A DNA stretch of 26,333 bases, from NCBI GenBank assembly GCA_030045215.1, contig JASIBJ010000771.1, positions 1 to 26,333 of the forward strand, given 5' to 3'. Made by a program: the position numbers and the translations under genes. This document shows positions 1 to 8,188 of this stretch, in pieces. Each line of letters begins with the position of its first letter. Within the stretch, counting starts at the first letter, position 1. The DNA is from Streptosporangiaceae bacterium (GTDB lineage: Bacteria; Actinomycetota; Actinomycetes; Streptosporangiales; Streptosporangiaceae). Under the pieces are notes generated by a model. That model ran no database searches. It had not been told where the DNA came from and saw only the letters and a list, made by a program, of their open reading frames with translations.

Positions 1-2
1 AC

Positions 3-770
3 CGGATCGCCACGAACGTGTGCATCGACATGCTGCGCAAGCGGGGCCGCCGCACCGTGCCGATGGAGCTGCAGGCCCCCACGCGGGCGGAAGGCGTCCA
101 GATCCCGCCGCCGCGCAGCGAGCGCACCTGGGTGCTGCCCATCCCGGACGCCAAGCTCGCGGACGGCAAGGCCGATCCGGCCGAGCAAGTGGTCTCCAGG
201 GAGACGGTCAGGCTCGCCTTCGTGGCCGCGCTGCAGCGGCTGACCCCGCGCCAGCGGGCGGCGCTGATCCTGCGCGACGTACTGCAGCTCTCTGCCGCCG
301 AGACCGCTGAGCTACTCGGCACCACCGTGGCCTCGGCCAACAGTGCGCTGCAGCGTGCCCGCGCCGCGGCGCCGTCGATCGACGAGAATGAACCGGCGCG
401 GGGCGAGGCCGACCCCGCCCTGCTCGAGGAGTACGTTTCCGCCTTCGAGGCCTACGACCTGACCCGCCTGACTGCGCTGCTGCGCAGCGACGCGGTGAAC
501 TCGATGCCGCCGCTGCCGCTCTGGCTGCTCGGCCGGGACCAGATCCACGTGTGGATGCTGGGGCCGGGCTCGGAGTGCCGCGGCTCCCGCCTGCTGCCCA
601 CCGCGGCGAACGGCTGTGCCGCCTTCGCGCAGTACCGCCCGGACGGCCGGGGCGGTTACTGCCCGTGGGCGATGCAGGTGCTGGAGACCGATGGCGACCT
701 CATCACCGGGCTGCACTGCTATGTGTTTCCCGAGCTGTTCGCGTACTTCGGTTTCCCTTCCGTGCTGTGA
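3..770 (+). CDS. ECF RNA polymerase sigma factor with C-terminal SnoaL-like domain (5' end outside window)
   Basis: The reading frame is open from base 3 and begins with RIATNV followed by CIDML, the end of sigma-70 region 2, so regions 1-2 lie upstream of the window; the GTG at 18 is internal and not the true start. About 50 residues of linker follow, then a region 4 helix-turn-helix (LTPRQRAALILRDV...LSAAETAELLGTT) roughly at residues 70-117 counted from base 18. The last ~115 residues resemble the SnoaL-like extension of large ECF factors (SigG/SigJ-like groups), which regulates them in place of an anti-sigma factor. The protein should direct RNA polymerase to a small promoter set. A DUF899 gene follows on the same strand after 92 bp and could be a target, but I see no clear ECF promoter there. 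Family confident; subgroup inferred. Confidence 0.88.
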   Translation, partial: RIATNVCIDMLRKRGRRTVPMELQAPTRAEGVQIPPPRSERTWVLPIPDAKLADGKADPAEQVVSRETVRLAFVAALQRLTPRQRAALILRDVLQLSAAETAELLGTTVASANSALQRARAAAPSIDENEPARGEADPALLEEYVSAFEAYDLTRLTALLRSDAVNSMPPLPLWLLGRDQIHVWMLGPGSECRGSRLLPTAANGCAAFAQYRPDGRGGYCPWAMQVLETDGDLITGLHCYVFPELFAYFGFPSVL

Positions 771-862
771 CTCGGCCCAAGCCGGCGATTAGTTCGACAG
801 AGCGTGTTCGTCGATGCTCGTGACCGTGGCGTACGGAGCCCTCTTGAGGACGAAGGAGAGAA

Positions 863-1567
863 ATGAGCCTTCCGCGAGTCGTGTCTAGCGCCGAATGGGT
901 AGCCGAGCGCAAGCAGCTGCAGGCCGCCGAAGAGGAGGCGGTCCGCACCCTCGAGCAAATCGCGAGCCGACGCCGCGATCTGCCCGCCGTCAAAGTCGAG
1001 AAGGACTACGTCTTCGATGGTCCGGCCGGCAAGTCCAGCCTGCTGGATCTCTTCGAGGGCAGGACTCAGCTCATCATGCAGCATTTTATGTTCGACCCGG
1101 CCTGGGACGAGGGCTGTCCGGTCTGCTCCTACCAGGCCGATAACGTCGGTGACCTGGCCCACCTGCATGCCCACAACACGACGTACGCTGCGGTTTCACG
1201 GGCGCCGATCAGCAAGATCGAGCCGTTCCGGCAGCGGATGGGCTGGACCTTCCCGTGGTACTCGTCCCAGGGAAGCGACTTCAACTACGACTTCCACGTG
1301 ACTCACGACGAGAGTGTCGCGCCCATCGAATACAACTTCCGGACCGCGCAGGAGCTAGTCGAGATGGGCCAGCCATGGGCCGCTCGTCCCGGCGAACAGG
1401 GTGCCGTCAGCGTCTTCTTCCGCGATGGTGACACCGTGCTGCACACCTGGTCGGGCTACGGCCCGGTCACTAACCTCCTCAGCGTTACCGACATGCTCCT
1501 CGACCTGACTCCGCTGGGCCGCCAGAACGAGACCGTCGAATTGCGCCACCACGACAAGTATCCCTGA
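863..1567 (+). CDS. DUF899 family protein (thioredoxin-like fold)
   Basis: The 234-aa product has the layout of the DUF899 family, thioredoxin-fold proteins of unknown substrate that are common in actinobacteria. An N-terminal helical stretch (VVSSAEWVAERKQL) precedes the core, which holds a CxxC pair at Cys85 and Cys88 (EGCPVCSYQ), placed like a redox-active motif. The following segment SRAPISKIEPFRQRMGW and the late HTWSGYG block are also typical. The ATG at 863 has a good ribosome site (GAAGGAGAG) just upstream. There is no signal peptide or membrane segment, so it is probably cytoplasmic. The gene sits behind an ECF sigma factor and converges on the AfsR-type regulator. A redox or stress role is inferred from the fold; no reaction can be assigned. 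Confidence 0.88.
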   Translation: MSLPRVVSSAEWVAERKQLQAAEEEAVRTLEQIASRRRDLPAVKVEKDYVFDGPAGKSSLLDLFEGRTQLIMQHFMFDPAWDEGCPVCSYQADNVGDLAHLHAHNTTYAAVSRAPISKIEPFRQRMGWTFPWYSSQGSDFNYDFHVTHDESVAPIEYNFRTAQELVEMGQPWAARPGEQGAVSVFFRDGDTVLHTWSGYGPVTNLLSVTDMLLDLTPLGRQNETVELRHHDKYP

Positions 1568-1587
1568 CGACGGCTAAATCGCGTCCA

Positions 1588-1605
1588 GTGCGGCGCTATC
1601 CGCAC
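1588..1605. terminator. Short hairpin between convergent genes
   Basis: A perfect 6-bp stem (GTGCGG / CCGCAC) with a 6-nt loop lies between the stops of the convergent DUF899 and AfsR-type genes. There is no T run. It could act as a weak bidirectional terminator; the evidence is only position and symmetry. Confidence 0.3.
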
Positions 1606-1656
1606 CCTCGTGAGCGTGCCGACGTCGACCGGCGGGATGGCTGCGCGAGCAGTGCA

Positions 1657-4600
1657 TCAGGATCGTGCTTTCGCCTCTTGGCGGCTAAGGCGGGACTGGA
1701 GCTCGCCGGCTTCGGGCACGCCGAGCTGGGTGTACAGGGTTAGTGCCTGCTGCCAGTGATGGCGGGCTTGCTCGTCTTGGCCCGCCAGGTGGTGGCTCTC
1801 GGCGAGGTCGCGGTGCGTGCTTGCCTGGAAGTAGGTGTTACCGATCTCGGCAGCCAGCCGGAGCGCCTCCGCCAGCTCGGCGCGGGCGGCGGCGGGCTGG
1901 CCGGCCCCGTGCAGGGCCTCTGCCAGGCTGCGCAGCGTCTGGACCTCGCCATGCTGATAGCCGGCCTGGCGGTGCAAGGCGAGCGCCTGCCGAAGATAGT
2001 CGATAGCCTGCTGGTGCTCGCCTCGCCGCACGCTGACCTTGCCCAGATTCAGAAGCTGGTCAGCGACGCCGGTCGGATTACCGGCGCGGCGGTTAATGGT
2101 GAGGGCCTGTTCGAAGAAGTCAGCGGCCTGAGTTAGCTGGCCGCGGCGCAGGTGCAGCTCGCCGATTGCCTCCAGCGTCGCGGCTTCGTAATCCTGGTCG
2201 TTGGCCCCGCGCAGGACCGGCAGGGCCCGCTGCAGATGGCCTGCTGCCTGGTCGTACAAGCTCAGCTCGGTCTCGACGAAGGCAAGGTGGGTCAGGCCCC
2301 GCGCCGCGCTGAGGCTGTCCCCGGCACTCTCGGAGGTCGCGATGGACTGGTGGTAGTAGCCGGCCGCGGATTGGTGGTTGTGCAGCTGTTGCTCGGTGAT
2401 GCCGAGATTTCCCAGCACCCTGGCCTCGCCTGTGCGGTCGCCACACTGGCGGTAACGCTCCAGCGCAATGCGGTATTCGGCGGCGGCGTCGCGGAACTGG
2501 CCTTTATAGAGGGCAATGGAGCCCAGACTCAGCAGCGCGGTCGCCTCCGCGGCCAGGTCAGCCGACTGGCGAGCGGCGTCTAGCGCGTGGCGGTAGATCG
2601 TGTGCGCCTCGGGCAGGTGGCTGCCGTAGATCAGGTAGTGATGCAGAGTGTCGGCGAGAGCGGCGGCGTATCGCGTCCAGCCGCGGCCGGCGCAGTGCGC
2701 GACAACGGCGACCATGTTGGCCCGCTCCCGATCGAGCCACGCCCGCGCCTCCGCCTCGCTAGCCATCTCCGGCACCGCGACGCAGGCGCGGGAAATTGGT
2801 GGCCGCAGGTGAGCTTCGGCTGGGTAGAGCACGTCCATGGCGGCGCCGGCCGCGATCAGGTAGTAGTCGAACAGCCCGGTCAGCGCCTGCCGGGTCCGGC
2901 TGCCAGTGTCCCGGGCGGCGGCCTGCTCGCGCGCATAAGCACGCAGCAAGTCGTGCATGCCGAACCGGCCAGGACCGGTTTCCTGGATCAGGCTCGCCCG
3001 GTGCAGCCGGTCGAGCATCTTGCGGGTCTGCGCGGTGCTGGTACCGGTCAGCGCCGCGGCCGCGTGCACGTCCAGGTCTTCGGCCGGCTGCACGCCGAGC
3101 AGCGCGAACGCATGAGTCGCGTCGTCGGACAGCTGCCGGACCGACCAGGAGAACACCGCCCGGACGTCGGCCCGGTCCTCCCCAGCGTCCAGAGCGTCCA
3201 GCCGGCTCGCTTTCAACTCGACGACCAGCTCGGCTAGCGGCGCCGCCGGGCAGGCGACTGCCAGCTCGGCGGCGATCCGCAACGCCAGCGGCAGGCGGGC
3301 GCACAGCCCGGCCATCTCGGCTACGGCCTTCGGGTCGGTATCCGCGCGGGGCCCGATCAGCGATCGAAGCAGGCCGACTGCATCGCGGGGCGGCAGCACG
3401 TCCAGATCCAGCCGCCGGGCGCCGTCGGCAGCCACCAGACCGGTCAGCGCGTCCCGGCTAGTCACCACCGCCGCACATCCCGGATCGCCAGGTAGCAGCG
3501 GCCGGAGCTGCTCGCCGTCGCGGGCGTTGTCCAGGACCACCAGGACCTGGCGGCCGGCCAGCTTGCTGCGGTACTGCCGCGCCCGTTCCTCCAGCTGGTC
3601 CGGAATATCCGTACCCGGCACGCCAAGCGTCCGCAAGAAACCGGCCAGCGCATCACCAGGCGGCACCGGCTCGCCCGGGCCATAGCCGCGCAGGTTCACG
3701 TACAGCTGCCCGCCGGGGAACCGCCCGGCGACCTGGTGCGCCCACTGGAGAGCCAGCGCAGTCTTGCCGACTCCGGCGGTCCCGCCGACCGCGCTGATCA
3801 CCACTATCCCCCGCCGGTCCGGGGGCTCACCTAGCAGGTCGGTCAGCGCCGCCAGCTCACCTGCCCGGCCGGTGAAATGCCGCACACACGCGGGTAGTTC
3901 CCTGGGTACGGTTCGCTCCGCGCCGGCAGCCGGCTGCGGCGGCCCGGGCAGGTCAAGTGCGGGGTCGGCGGCAAGGATCTGCTGGTGCAGGCTCCGCAGC
4001 TCCGGTCCAGGTTCGGTGCCAAGTTCCTCGATGATGACCCGTCGGGCAGCCTGATAGGCGGCCAGCGCCTCGGCCTGGCGACCCGCGCGGTACAGGGCGA
4101 GCATCAACAGGGCGTGCAAGTGCTCGCGCAGGGGATGCGCACCGGCCAGCTGCCGCAGCTCGCCGGTCACCTCAGCATGCCGTCCCAGCTGCAGGTCTGC
4201 CTCGATACGGGTCTCCAGAGCCTGAAGTCGCAGGTCCGCCAGCCGCGGCACTTCCCGCAGCGCCAGCAGCTCCGATTCCACGTCCGCCAGCGGCTCGCCG
4301 CGCCACAACGCCAGCGCTGCGCGCGCCTGGGCTGCTGCAGTTTCCCACGAGCCGCCTCTGGCAGCCTGCCGTGCGGCGCCGAGCAGATCCTCGAACCTGG
4401 TCATGTCCAGCTCGTCGGCAGCCACGTTGATCACGTAGCCGCGCGGCTGCGTCCCGATCCGGGAATGGCCCTGGTCCTCTAGCGCCTTCCGCAGCCGCGC
4501 CACGTAATTCTGCACCGTCACCCCCGCCGACGGCGGCGGCTCAGCCCCCCACAGCGTCTCCGCTAGCTCGCCCACCGGCACGACCTGGTTGGCGTTCAGC

Positions 4601-4710
4601 AGCAGTGCCGCGAGCACCGCCCGCTGCTTGCCCGCCTGTACCGGTATCACTGTCTCGCCGCGGCGCACCGCAAGCGGCCCGAGCAGACCGAACTCCATCC
4701 CCGTCACCAC
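1657..4710 (-). CDS. AfsR/SARP-family transcriptional regulator (HTH-BTAD-NB-ARC-TPR)
   Basis: The 1017-aa protein has the full AfsR-like architecture. An OmpR-type winged HTH spans about residues 15-95 (KQRAVLAALLLNAN, VTVQNYVARLRKAL). The bacterial transcriptional activation domain spans about 99-248 and ends in EELGTEPGPELRSLHQQIL. The NB-ARC ATPase begins near 280, with Walker A GTAGVGKTA at 310-318 and Walker B VLVVLDNA near 389-396. C-terminal TPR repeats fill about 640-1005. Such proteins activate antibiotic or differentiation genes, with ATP-dependent assembly through NB-ARC. The frame opens at GTG 4710; an in-frame ATG at 4698 is an equally plausible start, since neither ribosome site is strong. 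It is transcribed away from a LysR gene across a short shared control region. No biosynthetic cluster is visible, so its targets are unknown. Confidence 0.93.
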   Translation of the reverse strand: MVTGMEFGLLGPLAVRRGETVIPVQAGKQRAVLAALLLNANQVVPVGELAETLWGAEPPPSAGVTVQNYVARLRKALEDQGHSRIGTQPRGYVINVAADELDMTRFEDLLGAARQAARGGSWETAAAQARAALALWRGEPLADVESELLALREVPRLADLRLQALETRIEADLQLGRHAEVTGELRQLAGAHPLREHLHALLMLALYRAGRQAEALAAYQAARRVIIEELGTEPGPELRSLHQQILAADPALDLPGPPQPAAGAERTVPRELPACVRHFTGRAGELAALTDLLGEPPDRRGIVVISAVGGTAGVGKTALALQWAHQVAGRFPGGQLYVNLRGYGPGEPVPPGDALAGFLRTLGVPGTDIPDQLEERARQYRSKLAGRQVLVVLDNARDGEQLRPLLPGDPGCAAVVTSRDALTGLVAADGARRLDLDVLPPRDAVGLLRSLIGPRADTDPKAVAEMAGLCARLPLALRIAAELAVACPAAPLAELVVELKASRLDALDAGEDRADVRAVFSWSVRQLSDDATHAFALLGVQPAEDLDVHAAAALTGTSTAQTRKMLDRLHRASLIQETGPGRFGMHDLLRAYAREQAAARDTGSRTRQALTGLFDYYLIAAGAAMDVLYPAEAHLRPPISRACVAVPEMASEAEARAWLDRERANMVAVVAHCAGRGWTRYAAALADTLHHYLIYGSHLPEAHTIYRHALDAARQSADLAAEATALLSLGSIALYKGQFRDAAAEYRIALERYRQCGDRTGEARVLGNLGITEQQLHNHQSAAGYYHQSIATSESAGDSLSAARGLTHLAFVETELSLYDQAAGHLQRALPVLRGANDQDYEAATLEAIGELHLRRGQLTQAADFFEQALTINRRAGNPTGVADQLLNLGKVSVRRGEHQQAIDYLRQALALHRQAGYQHGEVQTLRSLAEALHGAGQPAAARAELAEALRLAAEIGNTYFQASTHRDLAESHHLAGQDEQARHHWQQALTLYTQLGVPEAGELQSRLSRQEAKARS

Positions 4711-4886
4711 CCACCGTGGAGCCCCCCGCAGCCGCGTGCTGATCGAATGCTAACGCGATGCTGACGGCCTGGGGTAAGTCTCCGCATATGACAGCACATT
4801 GCGGTAGGTGGAGGAGTCACCGTGCCGAATGGCCGGCATGGCGAAACGACACCGGCCGCATGACCCCCAACCGAGTGGAGATGAGC
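4711..4886. promoter_or_regulatory. Divergent control region between AfsR-type and LysR-type regulators
   Basis: This 176-bp stretch separates two divergently transcribed regulator genes, so both promoters and probably a LysR operator lie here. It contains a 13-codon reading frame, GTG 4822 to TGA 4863, behind a strong GGAGGAG ribosome site. The frame is out of register with the LysR gene and could be a leader peptide. No confident -35/-10 pair or LysR box is called. Confidence 0.5.
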
Positions 4887-5807
4887 ATGGAGTTACGCCA
4901 GCTTCGCTACTTCGTGACGCTGGCCGAGGAGCTGCACTTCGGCCGGGCGGCTGAGCGGGAGCACATCGTCCAGTCGGCGCTGAGTCAGCAGCTGCAGCGG
5001 CTCGAGCGCGAGCTACGGGTCGATCTGGTGGAGCGCAGCACTCACCACGTCGGGCTCACCATGGCGGGAGCCACGTTCCTGCCCGAGGCTCGCCAGATTC
5101 TGGCCCACGTTGGCCGGGCAGCGGACATAGCCAGAAGCGCCGTCCGGTCTTTTCCCGCGCTGCGGGCCGGCATACTCGACGCCAGCTACGAGTCGATGCC
5201 GCAGATCCTGCACGAGGTCCAGGCCAGGTACCCGCAGCTCGTGATACACCAGGTCGAGGCCGCGGTGCCGCAGCAGTATCAGCTGCTCGCGGACGGCCGT
5301 CTCGACGTGGGCATCGGGAGGGCGGTGCACGCGCCGGCCGGCATCGCCTCCGAGCTGCTCCGTCATGATCCACTGGGAGTGCTGGTCCCCGGCAATCACC
5401 GCCTCACCGAGCTGGACCAGGTGCCGGTCGCAGCGCTGGCGCAGGAGTCGCTGCTGCTTGCCGAAGACCTGCATGCACCTGAGTTCAACCAGTTGGTCGT
5501 GGAAATGTGCAGGTCCGCTGGCTTCACGCCGACCGTGCACGAGGGCACCGTGCAAAGCGTCCGCGCCGCCGCTGACCTAGTCGCTCAGGGCCACTGCCTC
5601 TGCTGCGTCCCTGCCTCGTGCGTGTCCACACTTGCCGGAGCATTCTGGCGACCGCTTACCGAGCCCAAGTCCTGCTATCCGTGGTCAATTCTCTGGCGAG
5701 CGACCGATGCCTCGGATCATGTCCAAGCAATTGTCAGGTGTGCCACGGCAATGTCGCAGCGACTGGGCTGGCTGTCGTCGGCCGCGGAGTCGGCTAGGTG
5801 TGTTTAA
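4887..5807 (+). CDS. LysR-family transcriptional regulator
   Basis: The protein starts with the classic LysR N-terminus MELRQLRYFVTLAEELHFG, then the recognition segment SALSQQLQRLERELRVDLVER, so residues 1-60 form the winged HTH. The remaining ~245 residues fit a type 2 periplasmic-binding-like effector domain (LLADGRLDVGIG, LVAQGHCLCCVP). The ATG at 4887 is chosen because family homology begins there and a GGAG lies 6 nt upstream at 4877-4880. The frame extends upstream to 4758, but that extension is not LysR-like. Total length, 306 aa, is normal. It is divergent from the AfsR-type gene, an arrangement in which LysR proteins often control the neighbour and themselves. The effector is unknown. 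The last ~60 residues are poorer in family signatures. Confidence 0.9.
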   Translation: MELRQLRYFVTLAEELHFGRAAEREHIVQSALSQQLQRLERELRVDLVERSTHHVGLTMAGATFLPEARQILAHVGRAADIARSAVRSFPALRAGILDASYESMPQILHEVQARYPQLVIHQVEAAVPQQYQLLADGRLDVGIGRAVHAPAGIASELLRHDPLGVLVPGNHRLTELDQVPVAALAQESLLLAEDLHAPEFNQLVVEMCRSAGFTPTVHEGTVQSVRAAADLVAQGHCLCCVPASCVSTLAGAFWRPLTEPKSCYPWSILWRATDASDHVQAIVRCATAMSQRLGWLSSAAESARCV

Positions 5808-5956
5808 AGGATCGAAACGCATGGTGATGCGGGCAGGCGTCCGGTGGTCATCGATTTCAGTGATTACGTCTTCGATAGTTGGCCGTTTCCGCGGGTCAGC
5901 AGACCTGGTGTCATGAACTAAAGAGCATTACATGAACGGCACCAGGAGGAGACGCA

Positions 5957-6538
5957 GTGAAGCTTGCGCTTAAATTCATCATTCCGGCGATCGCCGCCGG
6001 ATCCATGCTTGCCGCCGCCGCATTGCCGTCCTCGGCGGCAACCGCTAAGACGGTCACCGCTACCCCGAGGTCCTCAATCACTGTCGACGGCACGACCTAC
6101 TACCAGATCAAGAACCACGACGGCAAGTGCCTGGACGAGACCGGGGGTTCCATGAAAGAGGGCACTCCGGTACAGCAGTGGACGTGCAACGGCAATTCCT
6201 GGCAGTACTGGGCCGTGATCTACAACGACACCGGCTTCGCCTTGGTAAAGAATTACCACTCGGGCATGTGCCTATCCGTGAAGGACAACGACCCTAACGG
6301 CGGCGGGGAAGTCTGGCAGTGGCCCTGCAGCAACTCGAACGCTTACGAGAACTGGGACCCCTACTACACCCAGAGCGGTGACTGGTACATTTACTACAAC
6401 ACGGCGGCGTGTGATTTCCCGGAACAGGATTCCTGCGGCTGGCACCCTGACGCCAACAGCACGGCGAATGGGGCCATTATCTACGACCAAGTCGTCAGTA
6501 GCACCGCGTATTACTGGGAAACCGGTAGCGCGAATTAG
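5957..6538 (+). CDS. Secreted ricin-B-type (beta-trefoil) lectin-like protein
   Basis: The 193-aa product begins with a Sec signal peptide (KxxxK start, hydrophobic core at about 7-22, likely cleavage after PSSA near residue 27). The mature part has ricin-B features: NHDGKCLDETGG, GTPVQQWTCNGN with a QxW motif, then SGMCLSVKDND with a second QW...C block. These are two or more subdomains of a beta-trefoil carbohydrate-binding fold. Six cysteines remain after the signal peptide, suitable for extracellular disulfides. The start is GTG 5957 with AGGAGGA six bases upstream. A strong hairpin follows the stop, so the gene is probably monocistronic. No catalytic domain is attached; it is likely a free-standing sugar-binding secreted protein. 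Its ligand is unknown. Confidence 0.85.
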   Translation: MKLALKFIIPAIAAGSMLAAAALPSSAATAKTVTATPRSSITVDGTTYYQIKNHDGKCLDETGGSMKEGTPVQQWTCNGNSWQYWAVIYNDTGFALVKNYHSGMCLSVKDNDPNGGGEVWQWPCSNSNAYENWDPYYTQSGDWYIYYNTAACDFPEQDSCGWHPDANSTANGAIIYDQVVSSTAYYWETGSAN

Positions 6539-6560
6539 CTAAACACCCGCTTCGTGCTCG

Positions 6561-6597
6561 GGAACCGGCCCGCTCACCTCGGTGCGGGTCGGTTTCC
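6561..6597 (+). terminator. Rho-independent-type hairpin after the lectin gene
   Basis: A long inverted repeat (GGAACCGGCCCGC against GCGGGTCGGTTTCC, one wobble and one bulged base, with an inner ACC/GGT pair) starts 22 bp after the lectin stop. It lacks a T tract, as is common in high-GC actinobacteria. Confidence 0.65.
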
Positions 6598-6642
6598 GGC
6601 GCAACGCTCTCAGCCGGGACGGCACAGGAGGCTGACGCCGCC

Positions 6643-6930
6643 ATGCATGATCGAGCGCTCAGTCTGAACGGGTCAGCACCTCGATGCGAACACCTCGACA
6701 CGATCAGGCAGGTAGCCGTTCAGCCGGGCGGCTGCCGGGAATGCCAGGCCACTGGCGACTCCTGGGTCCGCCTCTTCGTCTGCCAGACGTGCGGCATGGT
6801 GGCATGCTCCGATGACTCCCCCGGGCGGCACGCGCTGGCGCACTACCGAGAGACGGATCACCCGATCGTCGGCCTGCTGCAACCGGGGTCCACGTGGAAA
6901 TGGTGCTACGTACACGGGCGGGCGGTGTGA
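6643..6930 (+). CDS. UBP-type zinc finger protein
   Basis: This 95-aa protein is essentially one ZnF-UBP domain. The zinc ligand pattern is visible: Cys15, His17, Cys31, Cys34, Cys47, Cys50, Cys55, His63, His67 and His73 (RCEHLD, GCRECQ, VCQTCGMVACS, RHALAHYRETDHP). In eukaryotes this fold binds the ubiquitin C-terminus. Short bacterial versions are widespread in actinobacteria and of unknown function. The ATG at 6643 has AGGAGG about 11 nt upstream. It follows the lectin terminator, so it probably has its own promoter. Family confident; binding partner unknown. Confidence 0.88.
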   Translation: MHDRALSLNGSAPRCEHLDTIRQVAVQPGGCRECQATGDSWVRLFVCQTCGMVACSDDSPGRHALAHYRETDHPIVGLLQPGSTWKWCYVHGRAV

Positions 6931-7083
6931 GCCTGCGTACGTTCGGCCACCTCTCGACTGCATGTACCGTCGCCGCTACGCATCGGCCGCAACGCCGCCA
7001 GCGCTAAGCGGCACCCGCGCCTCGTAACTGGGGCCGCCGACTCGCCGATGGTCACACTGCACTGTGCCTGCCGCACGGGCGTG

Positions 7084-7278
7084 CTAACCCCTGCGTAGCA
7101 GCGCTTTACCGGCTCTGACCAGGCGCGCCAGGGAACGGCTCGAGTCGCGGCCGATGGGCTCGAACCAGCGAACAGGCATGCCGAGCACGCGCTGGTCCTC
7201 ATCCTCAACGATGCCCCGCCTGGCCGAGCCGAGTGGTATGCCCAAGACGCGTTGTGGTTCCTGCTGATCATCTGGCAC
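7084..7278 (-). CDS. Small hypothetical protein with an internal 20-residue duplication
   Basis: The start chosen is GTG 7278 (MPDDQQEPQRV...), because GGGAGG lies at 7290-7285 with a 6-nt spacer; the frame opens further upstream but without a ribosome site. The 64-aa product contains QRVLGIP at residues 9-15 and QRVLGMP at 29-35, a 20-residue period, then WFEPIGRD and a basic tail (ARLVRAGKALLRRG). There is no signal peptide or membrane helix. I do not recognise the family. The arginine-rich tail suggests nucleic acid or membrane-surface contact, but that is only inference. It is a real-gene candidate because of the ribosome site and the repeated motif. Confidence 0.5.
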   Translation of the reverse strand: MPDDQQEPQRVLGIPLGSARRGIVEDEDQRVLGMPVRWFEPIGRDSSRSLARLVRAGKALLRRG

Positions 7279-7335
7279 GGCTAGCCTCCCGGACTGATCA
7301 TATGCAGGAGGCCGCGGGCGCCCGGAGGCACCTGA

Positions 7336-7509
7336 CGGCATGATCGAGGAGTACTCGCGGCGCATCGGCCGGAACTCGGCGAGGCGCGCGTTGCCGCGGC
7401 CTTCGCGGCCGGCGGGCGGATGGTCCGCGACGCGGCGCCCACCTGGTGGCCACTCGCTGACGCCGAGGGCAACGAGGTCGACGCCGCCTCGGCGACCGGG
7501 CGCGACTGA
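7336..7509 (+). pseudogene. 3' fragment of a VOC/glyoxalase-like protein gene
   Basis: One frame here reads ELGEARVAAAFAAGGRM, then APTWWPLADAEGNEVDAA before a stop at 7507-7509. This is the characteristic C-terminal end of VOC (glyoxalase-like) proteins, where WW.LADAEGNE closes the last beta-alpha unit and carries a metal-ligand Glu position. The frame is closed by TGA at 7333-7335, contains no start codon, and the N-terminal half of the fold is missing, so it cannot make a complete domain. It is best read as the remnant of a deleted gene. Confidence 0.6.
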
Positions 7510-7533
7510 CGAGGGCCGGCTTTCGGGCCGCGA

Positions 7534-8088
7534 CTAGCGCTCAATGAGCCTGACGCCAAGCGCTGTCGCTAGCTCCTTGCACGCGTTCACCTGGATGCCG
7601 ATGCGGTCGAGCTCGCGCATCGCTTCAGCCTTGACTGTCTGGCTATCCGTGCCGCGATATCGAGCCTCGCACGCGTCTACCTGCGTCCTGCCACGGCTGA
7701 CGATCTGATCCTTGAAGCTGTCGTAGAAGTCCGTCCGGCTGAACCACGACGCGCTCGACGCGAATCGTTCGACGTGCTTCGCGGCCACCCGGCCGAACTC
7801 GGTAGCCGACGCCGCGTCCTGCACGGATACGAGGGCAATAAGCAGAAGCCGCGTTAGCTCGTCGTAGGCCTGCGCTCGCTCGGGGTAACTCACCCGGACA
7901 CGTGGGCCACTGCGCGGCGACCGCTGACGCGATACGGCTGGCGCCGGTGGCGAGTGGCGTCTGCTGGCGCTCGTCGCCGTGTAAACCGGCCCAAGTCGGA
8001 CTCCTAATCTCATGACTGATAGACGCGCGGACTTGATCGACGGATCACCGACTCCACGCTCGCTTGTCGGCGGACATTTCATGCCCAT
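7534..8088 (-). CDS. Hypothetical protein, mostly helical C-terminal half
   Basis: The open frame is 184 codons, but the first ~62 residues are Pro/Arg/Ser-rich and look like non-coding translation. Protein-like sequence begins at about VSYPERAQAYDELTRLLL, so the true start may be GTG 7899 or GTG 7893 (about 120 aa); neither has a clear ribosome site. The C-terminal part is predicted helical, with two cysteines (VDACEARY, VNACKELA). No family is recognised and no signal peptide is seen. The layout recalls small helical actinobacterial proteins whose preceding membrane helices are absent here, so a 5' truncation is possible. Confidence 0.45.
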   Translation of the reverse strand: MGMKCPPTSERGVGDPSIKSARLSVMRLGVRLGPVYTATSASRRHSPPAPAVSRQRSPRSGPRVRVSYPERAQAYDELTRLLLIALVSVQDAASATEFGRVAAKHVERFASSASWFSRTDFYDSFKDQIVSRGRTQVDACEARYRGTDSQTVKAEAMRELDRIGIQVNACKELATALGVRLIER

Positions 8089-8175
8089 TCACTTGGCAAG
8101 GCGCGAGGCCTTCACTAACGGCCGGAACAGGCCACGCCGCTAGCTGCGCGAGAGTCGTGCGCGCGGCTCGCCGGA

Positions 8176-8181
8176 TAGATT
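8176..8181 (+). promoter_or_regulatory. Putative -10 box for a leaderless transcript
   Basis: TAGATT fits the actinobacterial TANNNT -10 consensus and lies 7 nt before the GTG start at 8189, where no Shine-Dalgarno sequence is present. No good -35 element is seen. Confidence 0.4.
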
Positions 8182-8188
8182 CATCCGG

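Noticed and set aside
771..862. ECF-dependent promoter upstream of the DUF899 gene
   Set aside because: GTGACCGTGGCGTACGG looked suggestive, but the spacing does not give a -35/-10 pair.
2587..3237. Long plus-strand frames opposite the AfsR-type gene (also 3985-4482)
   Set aside because: High-GC shadows with Arg/Pro/Gly-rich composition and no domain.
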